NCBI GenBank assembly: GCA_965205275.1
Contig: OZ242168.1
Location: 1,116,001-1,180,000, forward strand
Length of the DNA stretch: 64,000 bases
Direction of reading: 5' to 3'
Source of the DNA: WTFY01 sp965205275
Lineage (GTDB): Bacteria > Pseudomonadota > Gammaproteobacteria > UBA4575
Shown in pieces: positions 1 through 9,469 of the stretch; the first letter of the stretch is position 1; every line of letters starts with the position of its first letter. The notes under the pieces are model-generated. The model searched no databases, was not told where the DNA came from, and saw only the letters and a program-made list of their open reading frames with translations. The position numbers and the translations under genes were made by a program.

Positions 1-2
1 TG

Positions 3-623
3 TTGCTTGGTATCGCAGGTTTCACAATTTGCATCACGTTGTATTATTTTGTGCTGTCACAAACGAATACCGGCCTGGATAATCTGAAAAGTGCTACCTC
101 ATTGCATACCCATCCGCGTTCATTTCCGGATTTCAGTCTGACAGACCACCGCGGACAAGAGTTTTCCGGTCAGCACCTGAAAAATGTCTGGAGCTTTGTT
201 TTTTTCGGCTATACCCACTGTCCGGATATATGCCCTCTTGCACTCGGCGCGGTTAATCAGGTACTCAGTACTCTTGCAACCCGGGATGCTATACCTGCCC
301 AGGGTATCTTCATTTCAGTCGATCCGAAACGTGACACAAAAAAACGGCTCAATGATTATGTACAGTATTTTGACCAGGACATCATTGGACTCACAGGCAA
401 CACGACAGAGCTCAAAAACCTGAGTCAAGCCCTCGGTGTGGTATATTCAGTGTCGGCAGACCATGAGAGTGAAGGCTATCTGGTGGATCACGGTTCACGG
501 ATTTTCCTGATTGCACCGGATGGAAACCTGATAGCCCTGTTCGGAACTCCTCATGAAAGCAAAGCTATCACCGATGATTTCAGGGTGTTGAACGCCTATT
601 ACAATACTCAACAGGGAAGCTGA
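3..623 (+). CDS. SCO1/SenC/PrrC family copper chaperone, possibly 5'-partial
   Basis: This is a membrane-anchored thioredoxin-fold protein of the SCO1/SenC family, which delivers copper to the CuA site of cytochrome c oxidase or acts as a thiol reductase at that site. One hydrophobic segment at about residues 3-20 should anchor it with the fold outside the cytoplasm. The copper-binding CxxxC lies in HCPDICP (C73 and C77), and the conserved distal His is in VDHGS (H163), so all three ligands are present. The reading frame opens at a TTG at the window edge; bases 1-2 are TG, so an ATG one codon upstream is possible and the true start cannot be seen. The stop overlaps the psd start in TGATG. No oxidase genes are visible, so the exact partner is inferred from the family. 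Confidence 0.85.
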   Translation: MLGIAGFTICITLYYFVLSQTNTGLDNLKSATSLHTHPRSFPDFSLTDHRGQEFSGQHLKNVWSFVFFGYTHCPDICPLALGAVNQVLSTLATRDAIPAQGIFISVDPKRDTKKRLNDYVQYFDQDIIGLTGNTTELKNLSQALGVVYSVSADHESEGYLVDHGSRIFLIAPDGNLIALFGTPHESKAITDDFRVLNAYYNTQQGS

Positions 624-1504
624 TGAATGCCATATGGAAGCATTGCAAAGGATTTTTATTTCGCTTGTTTCCTCATCATTTCATATCCCGAGTAACATTC
701 TGGATCACACGCCTGCAAACGCCTTTAAAAAACCCTGCCATACGCGCATTCATATATGCGTTTAATGTAGACATGACTGAAGCCGGTCATCCAGACCCTG
801 AAGGCTATGCAAGTTTTAACGAATTTTTCACGCGCAGGCTGATTCCGGGGGTTCGCCCCATCGCACCTGGGACAAACGTGATCGTCAGCCCTGCAGATGG
901 TTATATCAGTCAGCTCTCGGGCTATACCGATCAACAGGCCATACAGGCCAAAGGCCGGTGGTTTTCCATGCAGCAATTGTTGGGCGGAGTCAATGAGTAT
1001 GGCGGTTTGTGCGAACAGGGAAAGCTTGCAACGATCTACCTGTCTCCTGGAAACTATCACCGCGTACATATGCCTTTTGATGGCAAATTAATGGAAATGA
1101 TTCATGTGCCTGGGCGACTGTTCAGTGTGGCACCCTATGCAGCAGAAGTCCTGACTAACCTGTATGCCCGCAATGAACGCATCGTTTCGATCTTCGAAAC
1201 CAGTTTAGGTTACATGGCAGTGGTGATGGTCGGTGCGGTGAATGTCGCGGCTATTGAGATCGCCTGGGAAGGACTGGTCACACCACCACGAAGCAAGGCC
1301 ATTCGCAGAAAAAAATACTCCAGCATGGAACTGAAAAAAGGTGAAGAGCTTGGCGTGTTTAATATGGGGTCTACCGCCATTATTGCTTTTGAGTCGGACT
1401 GCGTCGAGTGGGACCCAGGCCTTCAACTACAACAACCTGTAAAAATGGGACAATCGCTGGGTAGTGCCCGGTTCGTCAATCCGGACATGCCAGCAGTTCA
1501 TTGA
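623..1504 (+). CDS. psd: Phosphatidylserine decarboxylase proenzyme
   Basis: Psd converts phosphatidylserine to phosphatidylethanolamine, the last step in making the main membrane phospholipid. It cleaves itself to create a pyruvoyl cofactor. The 293-residue length fits the bacterial type I family. The self-cleavage motif is seen as NMGST with Ser250 becoming the pyruvoyl group; the ADG motif (Asp92) and YHRVH (His149) supply the expected catalytic residues. The start ATG overlaps the stop of the preceding SCO1-like gene by one base, suggesting translational coupling, although the two functions are not obviously linked. The last 29 bases overlap the 3' end of epmA on the other strand, a tail-to-tail overlap of coding sequence that leaves no room for a separate terminator. 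Confidence 0.95.
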   Translation: MNAIWKHCKGFLFRLFPHHFISRVTFWITRLQTPLKNPAIRAFIYAFNVDMTEAGHPDPEGYASFNEFFTRRLIPGVRPIAPGTNVIVSPADGYISQLSGYTDQQAIQAKGRWFSMQQLLGGVNEYGGLCEQGKLATIYLSPGNYHRVHMPFDGKLMEMIHVPGRLFSVAPYAAEVLTNLYARNERIVSIFETSLGYMAVVMVGAVNVAAIEIAWEGLVTPPRSKAIRRKKYSSMELKKGEELGVFNMGSTAIIAFESDCVEWDPGLQLQQPVKMGQSLGSARFVNPDMPAVH

Positions 1505-2429
1505 TATCGGCTGCACCTGTGATGAGCATCAGCAAACGGTCCACGCCTAAGGCCACACCGGCACAGTCCGGCAATCCTGCCCTGAGGGCTGCAATCAATG
1601 ATACATCCATCTCCAGCGGTTCTTTGCCTGCCTGTTTGCGCCTGCTGTTGTCCGCTGCAAAACGTCTCTGGTGCTCATCCGCATCGGTGAGTTCCTGATA
1701 GCCATTTGCAAGCTCCAGGTTTCCGGCATACAACTCAAAACGTTCTGCCCTGCCCTGATCACTGATTCTTGCCAGACATGCTTGCTGTACAGGAAAATCA
1801 TAAATAAATATCAGGCGGTCTCTGGGCAGGCGAGCTGCGATCACCTGGTCAAGCAACAACGCCTGATACGCCTCTTCAGATAATTGTGTGACAGGAAAAA
1901 GGTCTGCCTGTGTGCATACAGCCCTGTAGTCCTCCTGTCTGGCGGACCAGGGATCAAGACCACAGTATTGCTGAAAAATATCCTGATAACGGATGAATTC
2001 AGATTCACGCAGGGCAGCACTCCCATGCAGCAGACCTCTTACCAGACGATCCACTTCCGCCATTAAATCCTGGTAGGTCCAGCCCACCCGGTACCATTCA
2101 AGCATGGTAAATTCCGTATGGTGAAATTTGCCTGATTCCCCGGCCCTGAATACCTTGCAAAGCTGATAGATATCGCGCCCAAAGGATGCAAGCAGTCTTT
2201 TCATTGCATACTCAGGCGAGGTATGCAGAAACTGCCGCTGGTCGTTACAGGTGACCTCAATGCTATCGATATGCGGGTCTGTCACGGTGTAGCGATTGAT
2301 AATCGGTGTCTCTACTTCCAGCACATCCCGGGCTGTAAAAAATTCGCGCACCTGTGTGTACAGCCGGGCGCGTGCCTGCTGGACCTGTCGGGCGCAAAGG
2401 GGGCTGCTGTGATTGTGGGTGTGGTTCAA
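1476..2429 (-). CDS. epmA: EF-P--(R)-beta-lysine ligase
   Basis: EpmA (GenX/PoxA/YjeA) is a paralogue of class II lysyl-tRNA synthetase that lacks the anticodon-binding domain. It attaches (R)-beta-lysine to Lys34 of elongation factor P. The 317 residues correspond to the catalytic domain only. Class II motifs are visible: motif 2 around FRAGESGKFHHTEFTMLEW and the motif 3 end GVALGVDRLLML. efp lies directly upstream and epmB just beyond it, so the whole modification pathway is clustered. The start is uncertain: the frame opens with TTG at 2429, with no ATG in frame between it and the efp stop and no clear ribosome-binding site. The 3' end overlaps psd on the opposite strand by 29 bp. Confidence 0.93.
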   Translation of the reverse strand: MNHTHNHSSPLCARQVQQARARLYTQVREFFTARDVLEVETPIINRYTVTDPHIDSIEVTCNDQRQFLHTSPEYAMKRLLASFGRDIYQLCKVFRAGESGKFHHTEFTMLEWYRVGWTYQDLMAEVDRLVRGLLHGSAALRESEFIRYQDIFQQYCGLDPWSARQEDYRAVCTQADLFPVTQLSEEAYQALLLDQVIAARLPRDRLIFIYDFPVQQACLARISDQGRAERFELYAGNLELANGYQELTDADEHQRRFAADNSRRKQAGKEPLEMDVSLIAALRAGLPDCAGVALGVDRLLMLITGAADINELLACPD

Positions 2430-2487
2430 GCAGGAAGCCAGATCATCCGTGGTCTCGGCATACGGCTTTCCGAATCGTGATTCTGCA

Positions 2488-3057
2488 TTACTCTTTTACA
2501 CGCGAAACATACTCTGCGGTTCGCGTATCAATTCGCAGCACTTCACCTTCCTCGATAAAAAGCGGTACCTTGACCACTGCACCCGTTTCCATGGTAGCGG
2601 GTTTTACACCGCCTGCTGCAGTATCCCCACGCACCCCGGGGTCAGTCTGGGTAATCTGTAACTCGACAAAATTGGGAGCAGCCACACTTAAAGGCTCTCC
2701 ATCAAGCAAGGTCACGCAACAGGTTTCCTGGCCCTTTAACCATTGTGCAGCCTCATCTACAACGGCTCTGGACGCGGCATATTGCTCATAGGAATCAGGC
2801 TCCATGAAATGCCATTGAGTGCCATCGTTATACAGATACTGCATATCCCTATCGACCACATCCGCACCTTCAACCGACTCCCCTGACTTGAAGGTACGAT
2901 CAATCACCCGCCCTGTCTTCAGGTTGCGCAATTTAACACGGTTGAAGGCCTGTCCCTTGCCGGGCTTGACAAACTCGTTCTCAATAACGGCATATGGGGC
3001 ACCGTCCAGAATAAGTTTCAGGCCGGAACGAAATTCATTGGTATGATAAGCAGCCAT
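2488..3057 (-). CDS. efp: Translation elongation factor P
   Basis: EF-P binds stalled ribosomes between the P and E sites and rescues peptide-bond formation at runs of proline. At 189 residues it has the standard three-domain length. The modified loop is PGKGQ with the lysine at residue 34, exactly the position lysylated by EpmA in enterobacteria; this agrees with the neighbouring epmA and epmB and rules out the arginine-rhamnosylated type, which carries Arg there. The C-terminal OB-fold signature region around RIDTRTAEYVSR is intact. The gene is transcribed away from epmB with only 21 bp between the two chosen starts, so their promoters must overlap each other or lie in coding sequence. Confidence 0.97.
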   Translation of the reverse strand: MAAYHTNEFRSGLKLILDGAPYAVIENEFVKPGKGQAFNRVKLRNLKTGRVIDRTFKSGESVEGADVVDRDMQYLYNDGTQWHFMEPDSYEQYAASRAVVDEAAQWLKGQETCCVTLLDGEPLSVAAPNFVELQITQTDPGVRGDTAAGGVKPATMETGAVVKVPLFIEEGEVLRIDTRTAEYVSRVKE

Positions 3058-3078
3058 GTAATAATCGCCTTTAAAAAT

Positions 3079-4107
3079 ATGCAGTCCATCAGCTTATCAA
3101 GTCTAGCACGAGTCGATTCGGGCCCAGAAACAAATTGGCAACAGCAATACAAAGACTCCATTACAGAAATTGAAACACTGTGCGATGCACTGGGCCTGCA
3201 GCCCGACCAGCTTCCGATCAGCACCTCTGCCAACCGTCAATTCCCGCTGCGGGTACCGTGGAGTTATGTGCAGCGCATGCAAAAATCCACCCCGCATGAT
3301 CCTCTGCTTTTGCAGGTCCTGCCGCATGCCCGCGAGGAACATGAATCCATTGACTTTGGCATGGACCCGGTTGGTGACTTGAAAAGTATCAAAAGCCCAG
3401 GGTTATTAAAAAAATATCACGGACGCGCCCTGCTACTGGCTACCAGTCGCTGTGCGGTTCATTGTCGTTTCTGTTTTCGGCGACACTTTCCCTATTCATC
3501 ACAAAACCCTCGCAACGATGCCTGGCATACTGCCCTGAATGCAATCACCGATGACACCAGTATCAACGAGGTAATATTAAGCGGCGGGGACCCCCTGGTA
3601 CTCCGTGACAAGGAACTTGCCCATCTGGCCAGACAACTACAATCCATACCGCATGTTAAACGACTGCGAATACACACACGATTACCTGTAGTCATCCCGG
3701 CACGTATCGACACGGAATTGCTGGAATGGATGAACAACTCCAGTTTAAAAATTGTGACCGTATTGCATATCAACCATCCGCAGGAACTGGATCACGGGCT
3801 GCAGAAAAAACTCAGGGAGTTATCGAATGCACAGGGCTGTCTGTTGAATCAAAGCACGCTGCTTCGAAATATCAATGACCACCCGGACACCCTGATCACG
3901 CTCAGCGAGAAACTGTTTGAGTCAGGTGTATTGCCCTACTACCTGCATCTGCTGGACAAGGTGCAAAACGCCATGCACTTTGATGTCGGTGAGGCTGAGG
4001 CCTGCAGTATCATGAAAAAGGTGTCGGCCAGACTGCCTGGTTATCTTGTCCCCAGGCTTGTAAAAGAGCAATCGGGACAGCCTTGCAAGACGCCCATAAT
4101 TTTCTAA
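3079..4107 (+). CDS. epmB: EF-P (R)-beta-lysylation protein, lysine 2,3-aminomutase-like
   Basis: EpmB (YjeK) is a radical SAM, PLP-dependent aminomutase that converts (S)-alpha-lysine to (R)-beta-lysine, the substrate EpmA ligates to EF-P. The radical SAM cluster motif CAVHCRFC is present (Cys125, Cys129, Cys132 from the chosen start) and is followed by the RRHFPY signature of this family. The 342-residue length fits EpmB rather than the longer catabolic lysine 2,3-aminomutases. I chose the ATG at 3079 because the earlier in-frame ATG at 3043 lies inside efp on the other strand and adds non-conserved residues. A PLP lysine is expected near the C-terminus, and lysines are present there, but I cannot assign which one. 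Function is secure from context: efp and epmA are adjacent. Confidence 0.95.
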   Translation: MQSISLSSLARVDSGPETNWQQQYKDSITEIETLCDALGLQPDQLPISTSANRQFPLRVPWSYVQRMQKSTPHDPLLLQVLPHAREEHESIDFGMDPVGDLKSIKSPGLLKKYHGRALLLATSRCAVHCRFCFRRHFPYSSQNPRNDAWHTALNAITDDTSINEVILSGGDPLVLRDKELAHLARQLQSIPHVKRLRIHTRLPVVIPARIDTELLEWMNNSSLKIVTVLHINHPQELDHGLQKKLRELSNAQGCLLNQSTLLRNINDHPDTLITLSEKLFESGVLPYYLHLLDKVQNAMHFDVGEAEACSIMKKVSARLPGYLVPRLVKEQSGQPCKTPIIF

Positions 4108-4154
4108 CTGGTAATCTGGGTCCGGTTTAGCCTTATCCAGATCCAGACCATGCC

Positions 4155-5042
4155 TCACTGAGCCTGTTGCAGGGCAGCAATCCTTTCACTGATAGGCGGG
4201 TGAGACATAAGCAGTTTTTGCAACCCGCTTTTAACGCCACCCGATATTCCAAATGCTGCAAGCTGTCCGGGAAGTGCTTCAGGCTCATACTGTGTCTGCA
4301 AACGTTGTAATGCGGCGATCATTTTTTCACGGCCTGCAAACCGGGCACCTCCGGCATCGGCACGAAATTCCCTTCGTCTCGAAAACCAGCTTGCAATGAT
4401 TGCAGCCAGAATGCCCAGAATAACCTCAGCAATAAGGCTGGCAATAAAATAACCAGGCCCGATACCCCGCTGCACCTTGAATATGGCTTTATCAACGATC
4501 AGCCCAACTACACGCGATATGAATATCACAAAGGTATTCAGCACGCCCTGCAACAATCCCATGGTGATCATGTCGCCGTTGGCAACATGACTGACCTCAT
4601 GACCCAGTACTGCCTCAACCTCATCCTGACCCATCACTTCAAGCAGGCCCGTGCTTACAGCGACCAGTGCATGATTACGACTCATTCCGGTCGCAAATGC
4701 ATTTAGCTGAGATGAATTGAAAATCCCTACCTCAGGCATCCCGATCCTGGCCTGTGCGGCTTGCTTCCTGACTGTCTCAACCAGCCATTGCTCAGACGAA
4801 TTGGCAGGCTGTTCAATCACCCTGACGCCCATGCTGCGTTTGGCCATCCACTTGGAAATGGCCAAGGAAATAAATGAACCCCCAAATCCAAACGCCAATG
4901 ACATCAACAACAGCCCGTTCAGCTGTCCAACCAGTCCGTTTTGCGCCAGCCAGTGGTCCAGTCCGAATATCCGGGCACTGATACTCAGAACAAAAACGAC
5001 AGAAAAGTTTGTGACCAAAAACAAAAGGACGCGCATACCCAT
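4155..5042 (-). CDS. htpX: Membrane zinc protease HtpX
   Basis: HtpX is an inner-membrane M48 metalloprotease that degrades misfolded membrane proteins, overlapping in role with FtsH. The zinc site HEVSH is at residues 148-152, with the further Glu ligand expected in the FRADAGG segment near residue 230. Hydrophobic segments are visible at about residues 4-22, 40-62 and as a pair after the HExxH motif (about 160-215), matching the four-helix layout of the family. Length (295) is normal. The start at 5042 is favoured by a GAGGG stretch just upstream, although a second ATG two codons later would also serve. The gene stands between convergent epmB and co-directional parC, with about 97 bp to parC. 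Confidence 0.95.
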   Translation of the reverse strand: MGMRVLLFLVTNFSVVFVLSISARIFGLDHWLAQNGLVGQLNGLLLMSLAFGFGGSFISLAISKWMAKRSMGVRVIEQPANSSEQWLVETVRKQAAQARIGMPEVGIFNSSQLNAFATGMSRNHALVAVSTGLLEVMGQDEVEAVLGHEVSHVANGDMITMGLLQGVLNTFVIFISRVVGLIVDKAIFKVQRGIGPGYFIASLIAEVILGILAAIIASWFSRRREFRADAGGARFAGREKMIAALQRLQTQYEPEALPGQLAAFGISGGVKSGLQKLLMSHPPISERIAALQQAQ

Positions 5043-5139
5043 CTAACGAACCCTCATGAGTTCAACAGAAAAACAATTATGATACCTGTCCACATATCTG
5101 CTATTGGCCCCGTTAAAACATTCAGATCAGCACCTGCCT

Positions 5140-7416
5140 TCAGGGCACCTGTCCCGCTTTATTTGCACCATGCACTTGAATCGCATCAATACTGCGGTAG
5201 CCCCGGGAAAGCCTTGAACCCCGCTGAGCACGCTCACCCAAATAGGTACCGACTTCACGGGCACTCATTTTCTTGATGCGCCCCCCTGAGTGCAGAATAA
5301 TCGACTCTCCGTCCTGAACGAGCGCCGCGGCACACATTGACTCTTCACCACTGGCTACTTTCCTGCCAGGTATATTGATGATCCTGTTGCCTTTGCCCTT
5401 GGACAATATCGGCAACTCCCTGACAGGAATCACCAGCATGTGTCCTTCAGAGCCTACTGCAACAATCCGGTCCTGTTCAATATCACGTACTTTTACAGGC
5501 GCCAGGGCCGTTGCACCTTTTGGTACGGACAGCACTGTCTTGCCTGCCCGGTTGCGGGTGATCATATCCTCAAGTTTGCAGACAAATCCATATCCTGCAC
5601 TGCTTGCAATCAGGAAGTAATCATCCTGCTTACCCATCATCATGCCTGCAAACTGCACTCCGTCTGTGGTCTTCAGACGCCCGCTCAGAGGCTCACCCTG
5701 ACTGCGCGCTGAAGGCAAACTGTGTGCCGCCAAGGCATAGCACCGACCCTGCGAATCCAGAAACAATACCGGCTGATTGGATTTTCCGGTGACATGCACC
5801 TGGTAGGCATCGCCCAGTTTGTAGTTCAGGGCACGAACATCAACATCCACACCTTTAGCCGCACGTGCCCAGCCTCTTTGTGACAGCACTACGGTAACCA
5901 GTTCGGCAGGCACCAGTTCAGATTCATCCATGGCACTGGATGCGCTTCGTTCAATCAGTACACAACGCCGTGGGTCACCAAATTCCTCTGCATCCTGCTG
6001 CAATTCCTTTTTAACAAGTGTCTTCAGCCGCCCGGCAGACTTCAGGGTTAATTGAAGCTTCTTGCGTTCCTCAGCAAGTGTCTGCTGTTCGGTTTTTATT
6101 TTTGCCTCTTCCAGTTTTGCCAAGTTACGCAAGCGTACATTCAGGATTGCTTCGGCCTGCTCTTCACTGAGTCGGAATACCTTGATCAGCTTTGCTTTGG
6201 GATCCTCCTCCTTGCGTATAATTCTGATCACTTCATCAAGATCCAGATACACGAGCAGAAGGCCTTCCAGGATATGCAGACGGATACTGACTTTATCCAG
6301 ACGCCACTGCAACCGGCTCTTTACGGTTTTGACCCTGAACGTGAGCCACTCTTTTAACAGGTCGCGCAGGCTCTTGACCTGCGGTCGGCCGTCCATTCCA
6401 ATCACGTTCAGATTCACGCGATACGTGCGTTCCAGGTCAGTGGTGGCAAACAAATGTGACATCAATGCTTTGGTATCTGTGCGGCTACTGCCAGGAGTAA
6501 TCACAATTCTTACAGGATTTTCATAATCTGATTCATCGCGCAGATTCTGCACCATGGGCAATTTCCTGGCCTGTATCTGCTGTGCAACTTGCTCCAGGAC
6601 CTTCGCACCTGAAACCTGGTATGGTAATGCGGTAATCACCAGACTCCCTTCCTCGATGTCATAACGTGCACGCATTCGGATGGAGCCGGAACCTGTCGCA
6701 TACACGTCCTGTATTTCTTTTTGCGAAGAGGTAATTTCTGCATCAGTTGGATAATCCGGACCTTTTATATGCTGGCAAAGGTCTTGTAAGGTTGCCTTGG
6801 GGTGGTCCAGCAGGTGTACACAAGCATCCACGACTTCATTCAGGTTATGTGCCGGAATATCCGTTGACATCCCTACAGCAATTCCGGTCACGCCGTTAAG
6901 CAGCACATTGGGTAAGCGTGCCGGAAGTACGGCAGGTTCAGACAGTGTAGCGTCAAAATTTGCCAGCCACTGTGACGTGCCCTGGTCCAGCTCCTGTAGC
7001 AGCGCCTTCGCATATCGGGTCAACCGGGATTCGGTATAGCGCATGGCAGCAAAGGATTTTGGGTCATCCGTTGAGCCCCAGTTGCCTTGACCATCTATAA
7101 GGGGGTAGCGATAGGAGAAGTCCTGCGCCATTAATACCATGGCCTCATAACATGCGCTGTCGCCATGCGGATGATATTTACCAATTACATCACCTACCGT
7201 GCGTGCAGATTTTTTAGGCTTGGAGATCGAAGACAAGCCGAGCTCAGACATTGCATAGATAATGCGACGCTGTACCGGTTTTAACCCATCACCAATATTT
7301 GGCAGAGCCCGGTCCAGAATAGCGTACATGGAATATTCCAGATAGGCCTTCTCAGCAAACTCCTGTATGAGCAGCTTCGAACCGCTACCAAGGTCCATTT
7401 CCAGATTCTTATCCAT
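5140..7416 (-). CDS. parC: DNA topoisomerase IV subunit A
   Basis: ParC is the DNA cleavage and rejoining subunit of topoisomerase IV, which decatenates daughter chromosomes. The protein has 758 residues, close to the enterobacterial length. The N-terminal winged-helix region carries the catalytic Tyr127 within RYTESRL. The quinolone-determining segment GDVIGKYHPHGDSACYE has Ser87 and Glu91 at the positions equivalent to E. coli Ser80 and Glu84, so it looks wild type. The C-terminal beta-propeller is shorter and less regular than in GyrA, as expected for ParC. parE lies only 8 bp upstream on the same strand and the two are almost certainly one operon. Confidence 0.97.
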   Translation of the reverse strand: MDKNLEMDLGSGSKLLIQEFAEKAYLEYSMYAILDRALPNIGDGLKPVQRRIIYAMSELGLSSISKPKKSARTVGDVIGKYHPHGDSACYEAMVLMAQDFSYRYPLIDGQGNWGSTDDPKSFAAMRYTESRLTRYAKALLQELDQGTSQWLANFDATLSEPAVLPARLPNVLLNGVTGIAVGMSTDIPAHNLNEVVDACVHLLDHPKATLQDLCQHIKGPDYPTDAEITSSQKEIQDVYATGSGSIRMRARYDIEEGSLVITALPYQVSGAKVLEQVAQQIQARKLPMVQNLRDESDYENPVRIVITPGSSRTDTKALMSHLFATTDLERTYRVNLNVIGMDGRPQVKSLRDLLKEWLTFRVKTVKSRLQWRLDKVSIRLHILEGLLLVYLDLDEVIRIIRKEEDPKAKLIKVFRLSEEQAEAILNVRLRNLAKLEEAKIKTEQQTLAEERKKLQLTLKSAGRLKTLVKKELQQDAEEFGDPRRCVLIERSASSAMDESELVPAELVTVVLSQRGWARAAKGVDVDVRALNYKLGDAYQVHVTGKSNQPVLFLDSQGRCYALAAHSLPSARSQGEPLSGRLKTTDGVQFAGMMMGKQDDYFLIASSAGYGFVCKLEDMITRNRAGKTVLSVPKGATALAPVKVRDIEQDRIVAVGSEGHMLVIPVRELPILSKGKGNRIINIPGRKVASGEESMCAAALVQDGESIILHSGGRIKKMSAREVGTYLGERAQRGSRLSRGYRSIDAIQVHGANKAGQVP

Positions 7417-7424
7417 GAGCGATA

Positions 7425-9353
7425 CTAGACCTCACTCAGGATCTGCCCCGGGTAATCGCGTATGCTTTGATCCTTGACCAGGCTGCCTTTTTGTTCCAGC
7501 CAGTCACGACGGTCGGCCGCACGTTTTTTTGCCAGCAACATATCCATTGACTGGAACGCTTTGTCCGGATTGGCAAGAGAAAGCTGTATCAGACGCCTGC
7601 TGTCGACTGCCATGGTAGACTCACGCAACTGCATGGGATTCATTTCCCCCAGACCCTTGAAGCGTGTAATCGTAACCTTGCCTGTTTTCTTTTCAGCCTT
7701 GAGCTGGTCCAGCACTCCTTGGCGTTCTTCATGATCCAGTACATAAAAGACCTCCTTACCTGCATCGATGCGATACAGGGGGGGCATGGCAATGTAGACA
7801 TGGCCGGCTTCAACAAGTGTGCGGAAATGCTGCAGGAACAATGCACACAACAGGGTGGCAATATGCAACCCGTCCGGGTCGGCATCGGCAAGCACGCAAA
7901 TCTTCCCGTAACGCAAGCCGCGAATATCCTGGCTGGCAGGTTCAACCCCTATTGCAATTGAAATATCGTGAATCTCCTGTGAAGCCAGCACCTGCTCGGA
8001 GGCCACCTCCCAGGTATTCAATATTTTTCCGCGCAGCGGCATTACAGCCTGAAAAACCCGATCTCTTGCCTGCTTGGCTGAACCTCCCGCTGAATCACCT
8101 TCAACCAGAAACAGCTCGGTACACGACAAGTCCTCTGAGCTGCAATCGATCAGTTTTCCAGGCAGTGTGGGACCGGCTGTTACTTTTTTACGTACAATTT
8201 TTTTACTGCGTTTTAAACGTAATTCAGCATGACTGATCGCGAGGCGTGCGATCTGTTCGCCTGCAGTGGCATTCTGGCTCAACCACTGACTGAATGAATC
8301 CTTGGCAACCCCGGCAACAAACAAAGTAGTTTCACGTGAACTCAAACGCTCTTTGGTCTGCCCTGCAAATTGAGGCTCCCGGATTCGTACCGAAAGGACA
8401 TAACAGAGTTTTTCCCATACATCGTCTGGCGACAGCCTGATCCCTCTTGGCAATAACTTTCTGAATTCGCAAAACTCTCGCAGGGCTTCGGTCAAACCGG
8501 TACGCAGACCCGACACATGGGTGCCACCCTGCAGGGTAGGCACCAGATTAGCATAACTTTCCTGCAAGCCTTCTCTCTCACCAGGCATCCATACCAGTGC
8601 CCATTCGGCAGCCTGCTGTCCACCTTCAAAACTCCCGCAAAATGCTTCGGTCGGGATACACTCAGATCCTTTCACGGAGTCCAGCAGATAGTCCTTGAGT
8701 CCCTCCGTATAGCACCATTCATGTTTTTCCCTGTTTTGCCTGTCATCAAACCGGAGCTTCAAACCGGGGAAAAGCACTGCCTTGGCGCGCATCACATGCA
8801 GCAGTCTGGGAACAGAGAATTTGCTGTTTTCAAAATATTTTGCATCCGGCCAGAAACGTATGGTAGTGCCGGTATTTTTTTTGCCTACCGTCCCCGTGAT
8901 CTCCAGATTTGAAACTTTCGCACCTCCCTTGAAGGCCATGTTGTATTCCTTGCCCTGTCTTCGTACCCAAACCTCAAGGTGTTCGGACAATGCATTTACG
9001 ACGGACACCCCTACACCGTGCAGCCCGCCGGAAAAGGTATAGTTTTTATTGGAAAACTTGCCTCCTGCATGCAAGGTACAAAGAACGACTTCAACTCCAG
9101 ACAACCTTAACTCCGGATGCCTGTCCACAGGCATGCCGCGTCCATCATCGGAAACTTCCAGAGACCCGTCTTCATACAATGTAATATCTATATTTTTTGC
9201 ATAACCGGAGATGGCTTCATCCACACTGTTGTCGATCAGCTCATGAGCCAGATGATTAGGCCGTGTGATATCCGTGTACATCCCTGGGTGCTTGCGCACA
9301 GGATCCAGGCCCCTCAGCACCTCAATACCGGATGCATCGTATTGCGCAGTCAT
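7425..9353 (-). CDS. parE: DNA topoisomerase IV subunit B
   Basis: ParE is the ATPase subunit of topoisomerase IV. The 642-residue protein begins with a GHKL ATP-binding domain (ELIDNSVDEA at about residue 38, DDGRGMP at about 69, GGLHGVGVSVVNALS near 108), followed by the transducer domain and the Toprim domain with LVEGDSAGGSAK and PLRGKILN. The shorter length compared with GyrB, and pairing with parC 8 bp downstream, support ParE rather than GyrB. The start ATG at 9353 overlaps the stop of a short upstream reading frame in ATGA, which suggests that translation of parE was or is coupled to something in front of it. Confidence 0.97.
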   Translation of the reverse strand: MTAQYDASGIEVLRGLDPVRKHPGMYTDITRPNHLAHELIDNSVDEAISGYAKNIDITLYEDGSLEVSDDGRGMPVDRHPELRLSGVEVVLCTLHAGGKFSNKNYTFSGGLHGVGVSVVNALSEHLEVWVRRQGKEYNMAFKGGAKVSNLEITGTVGKKNTGTTIRFWPDAKYFENSKFSVPRLLHVMRAKAVLFPGLKLRFDDRQNREKHEWCYTEGLKDYLLDSVKGSECIPTEAFCGSFEGGQQAAEWALVWMPGEREGLQESYANLVPTLQGGTHVSGLRTGLTEALREFCEFRKLLPRGIRLSPDDVWEKLCYVLSVRIREPQFAGQTKERLSSRETTLFVAGVAKDSFSQWLSQNATAGEQIARLAISHAELRLKRSKKIVRKKVTAGPTLPGKLIDCSSEDLSCTELFLVEGDSAGGSAKQARDRVFQAVMPLRGKILNTWEVASEQVLASQEIHDISIAIGVEPASQDIRGLRYGKICVLADADPDGLHIATLLCALFLQHFRTLVEAGHVYIAMPPLYRIDAGKEVFYVLDHEERQGVLDQLKAEKKTGKVTITRFKGLGEMNPMQLRESTMAVDSRRLIQLSLANPDKAFQSMDMLLAKKRAADRRDWLEQKGSLVKDQSIRDYPGQILSEV

Positions 9354-9469
9354 GAGTCCACCCCACCGATCATCATTTCTGCAGTCAATGGCTGGAAAAT
9401 GTTGGCCACAAAACTTTTCATAAAGCGGTACACGCCAGCACGTGCCCCATGCAGGTTCCTATTGCTCAT
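9350..9469 (-). CDS. Unassigned 39-residue reading frame overlapping the parE start
   Basis: A 39-codon frame beginning MSNRNLHGARAGVYRF ends in a TGA that overlaps the parE ATG (ATGA). The same frame stays open upstream without another ATG to a TGA near 9550, giving about 65 codons without a stop. The stop/start overlap and the reasonable amino-acid composition (RFMKSFVANIFQPL, then MMIGGVDS) suggest the 3' end of a real gene that once preceded parE, possibly truncated. In many gammaproteobacteria yqiA or cpdA stands here, but I do not recognise this peptide as the end of either. It could also be chance. No function is assigned. Confidence 0.3.
   Translation of the reverse strand: MSNRNLHGARAGVYRFMKSFVANIFQPLTAEMMIGGVDS

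Noticed and set aside
2354..2791. 145-residue plus-strand frame over efp and the epmA start
   Set aside because: It is a Ser/Thr-rich shadow of efp and epmA on the other strand.
5140..7416. Quinolone-resistance changes in ParC
   Set aside because: Ser87 and Glu91, at the sensitive positions, are wild type.
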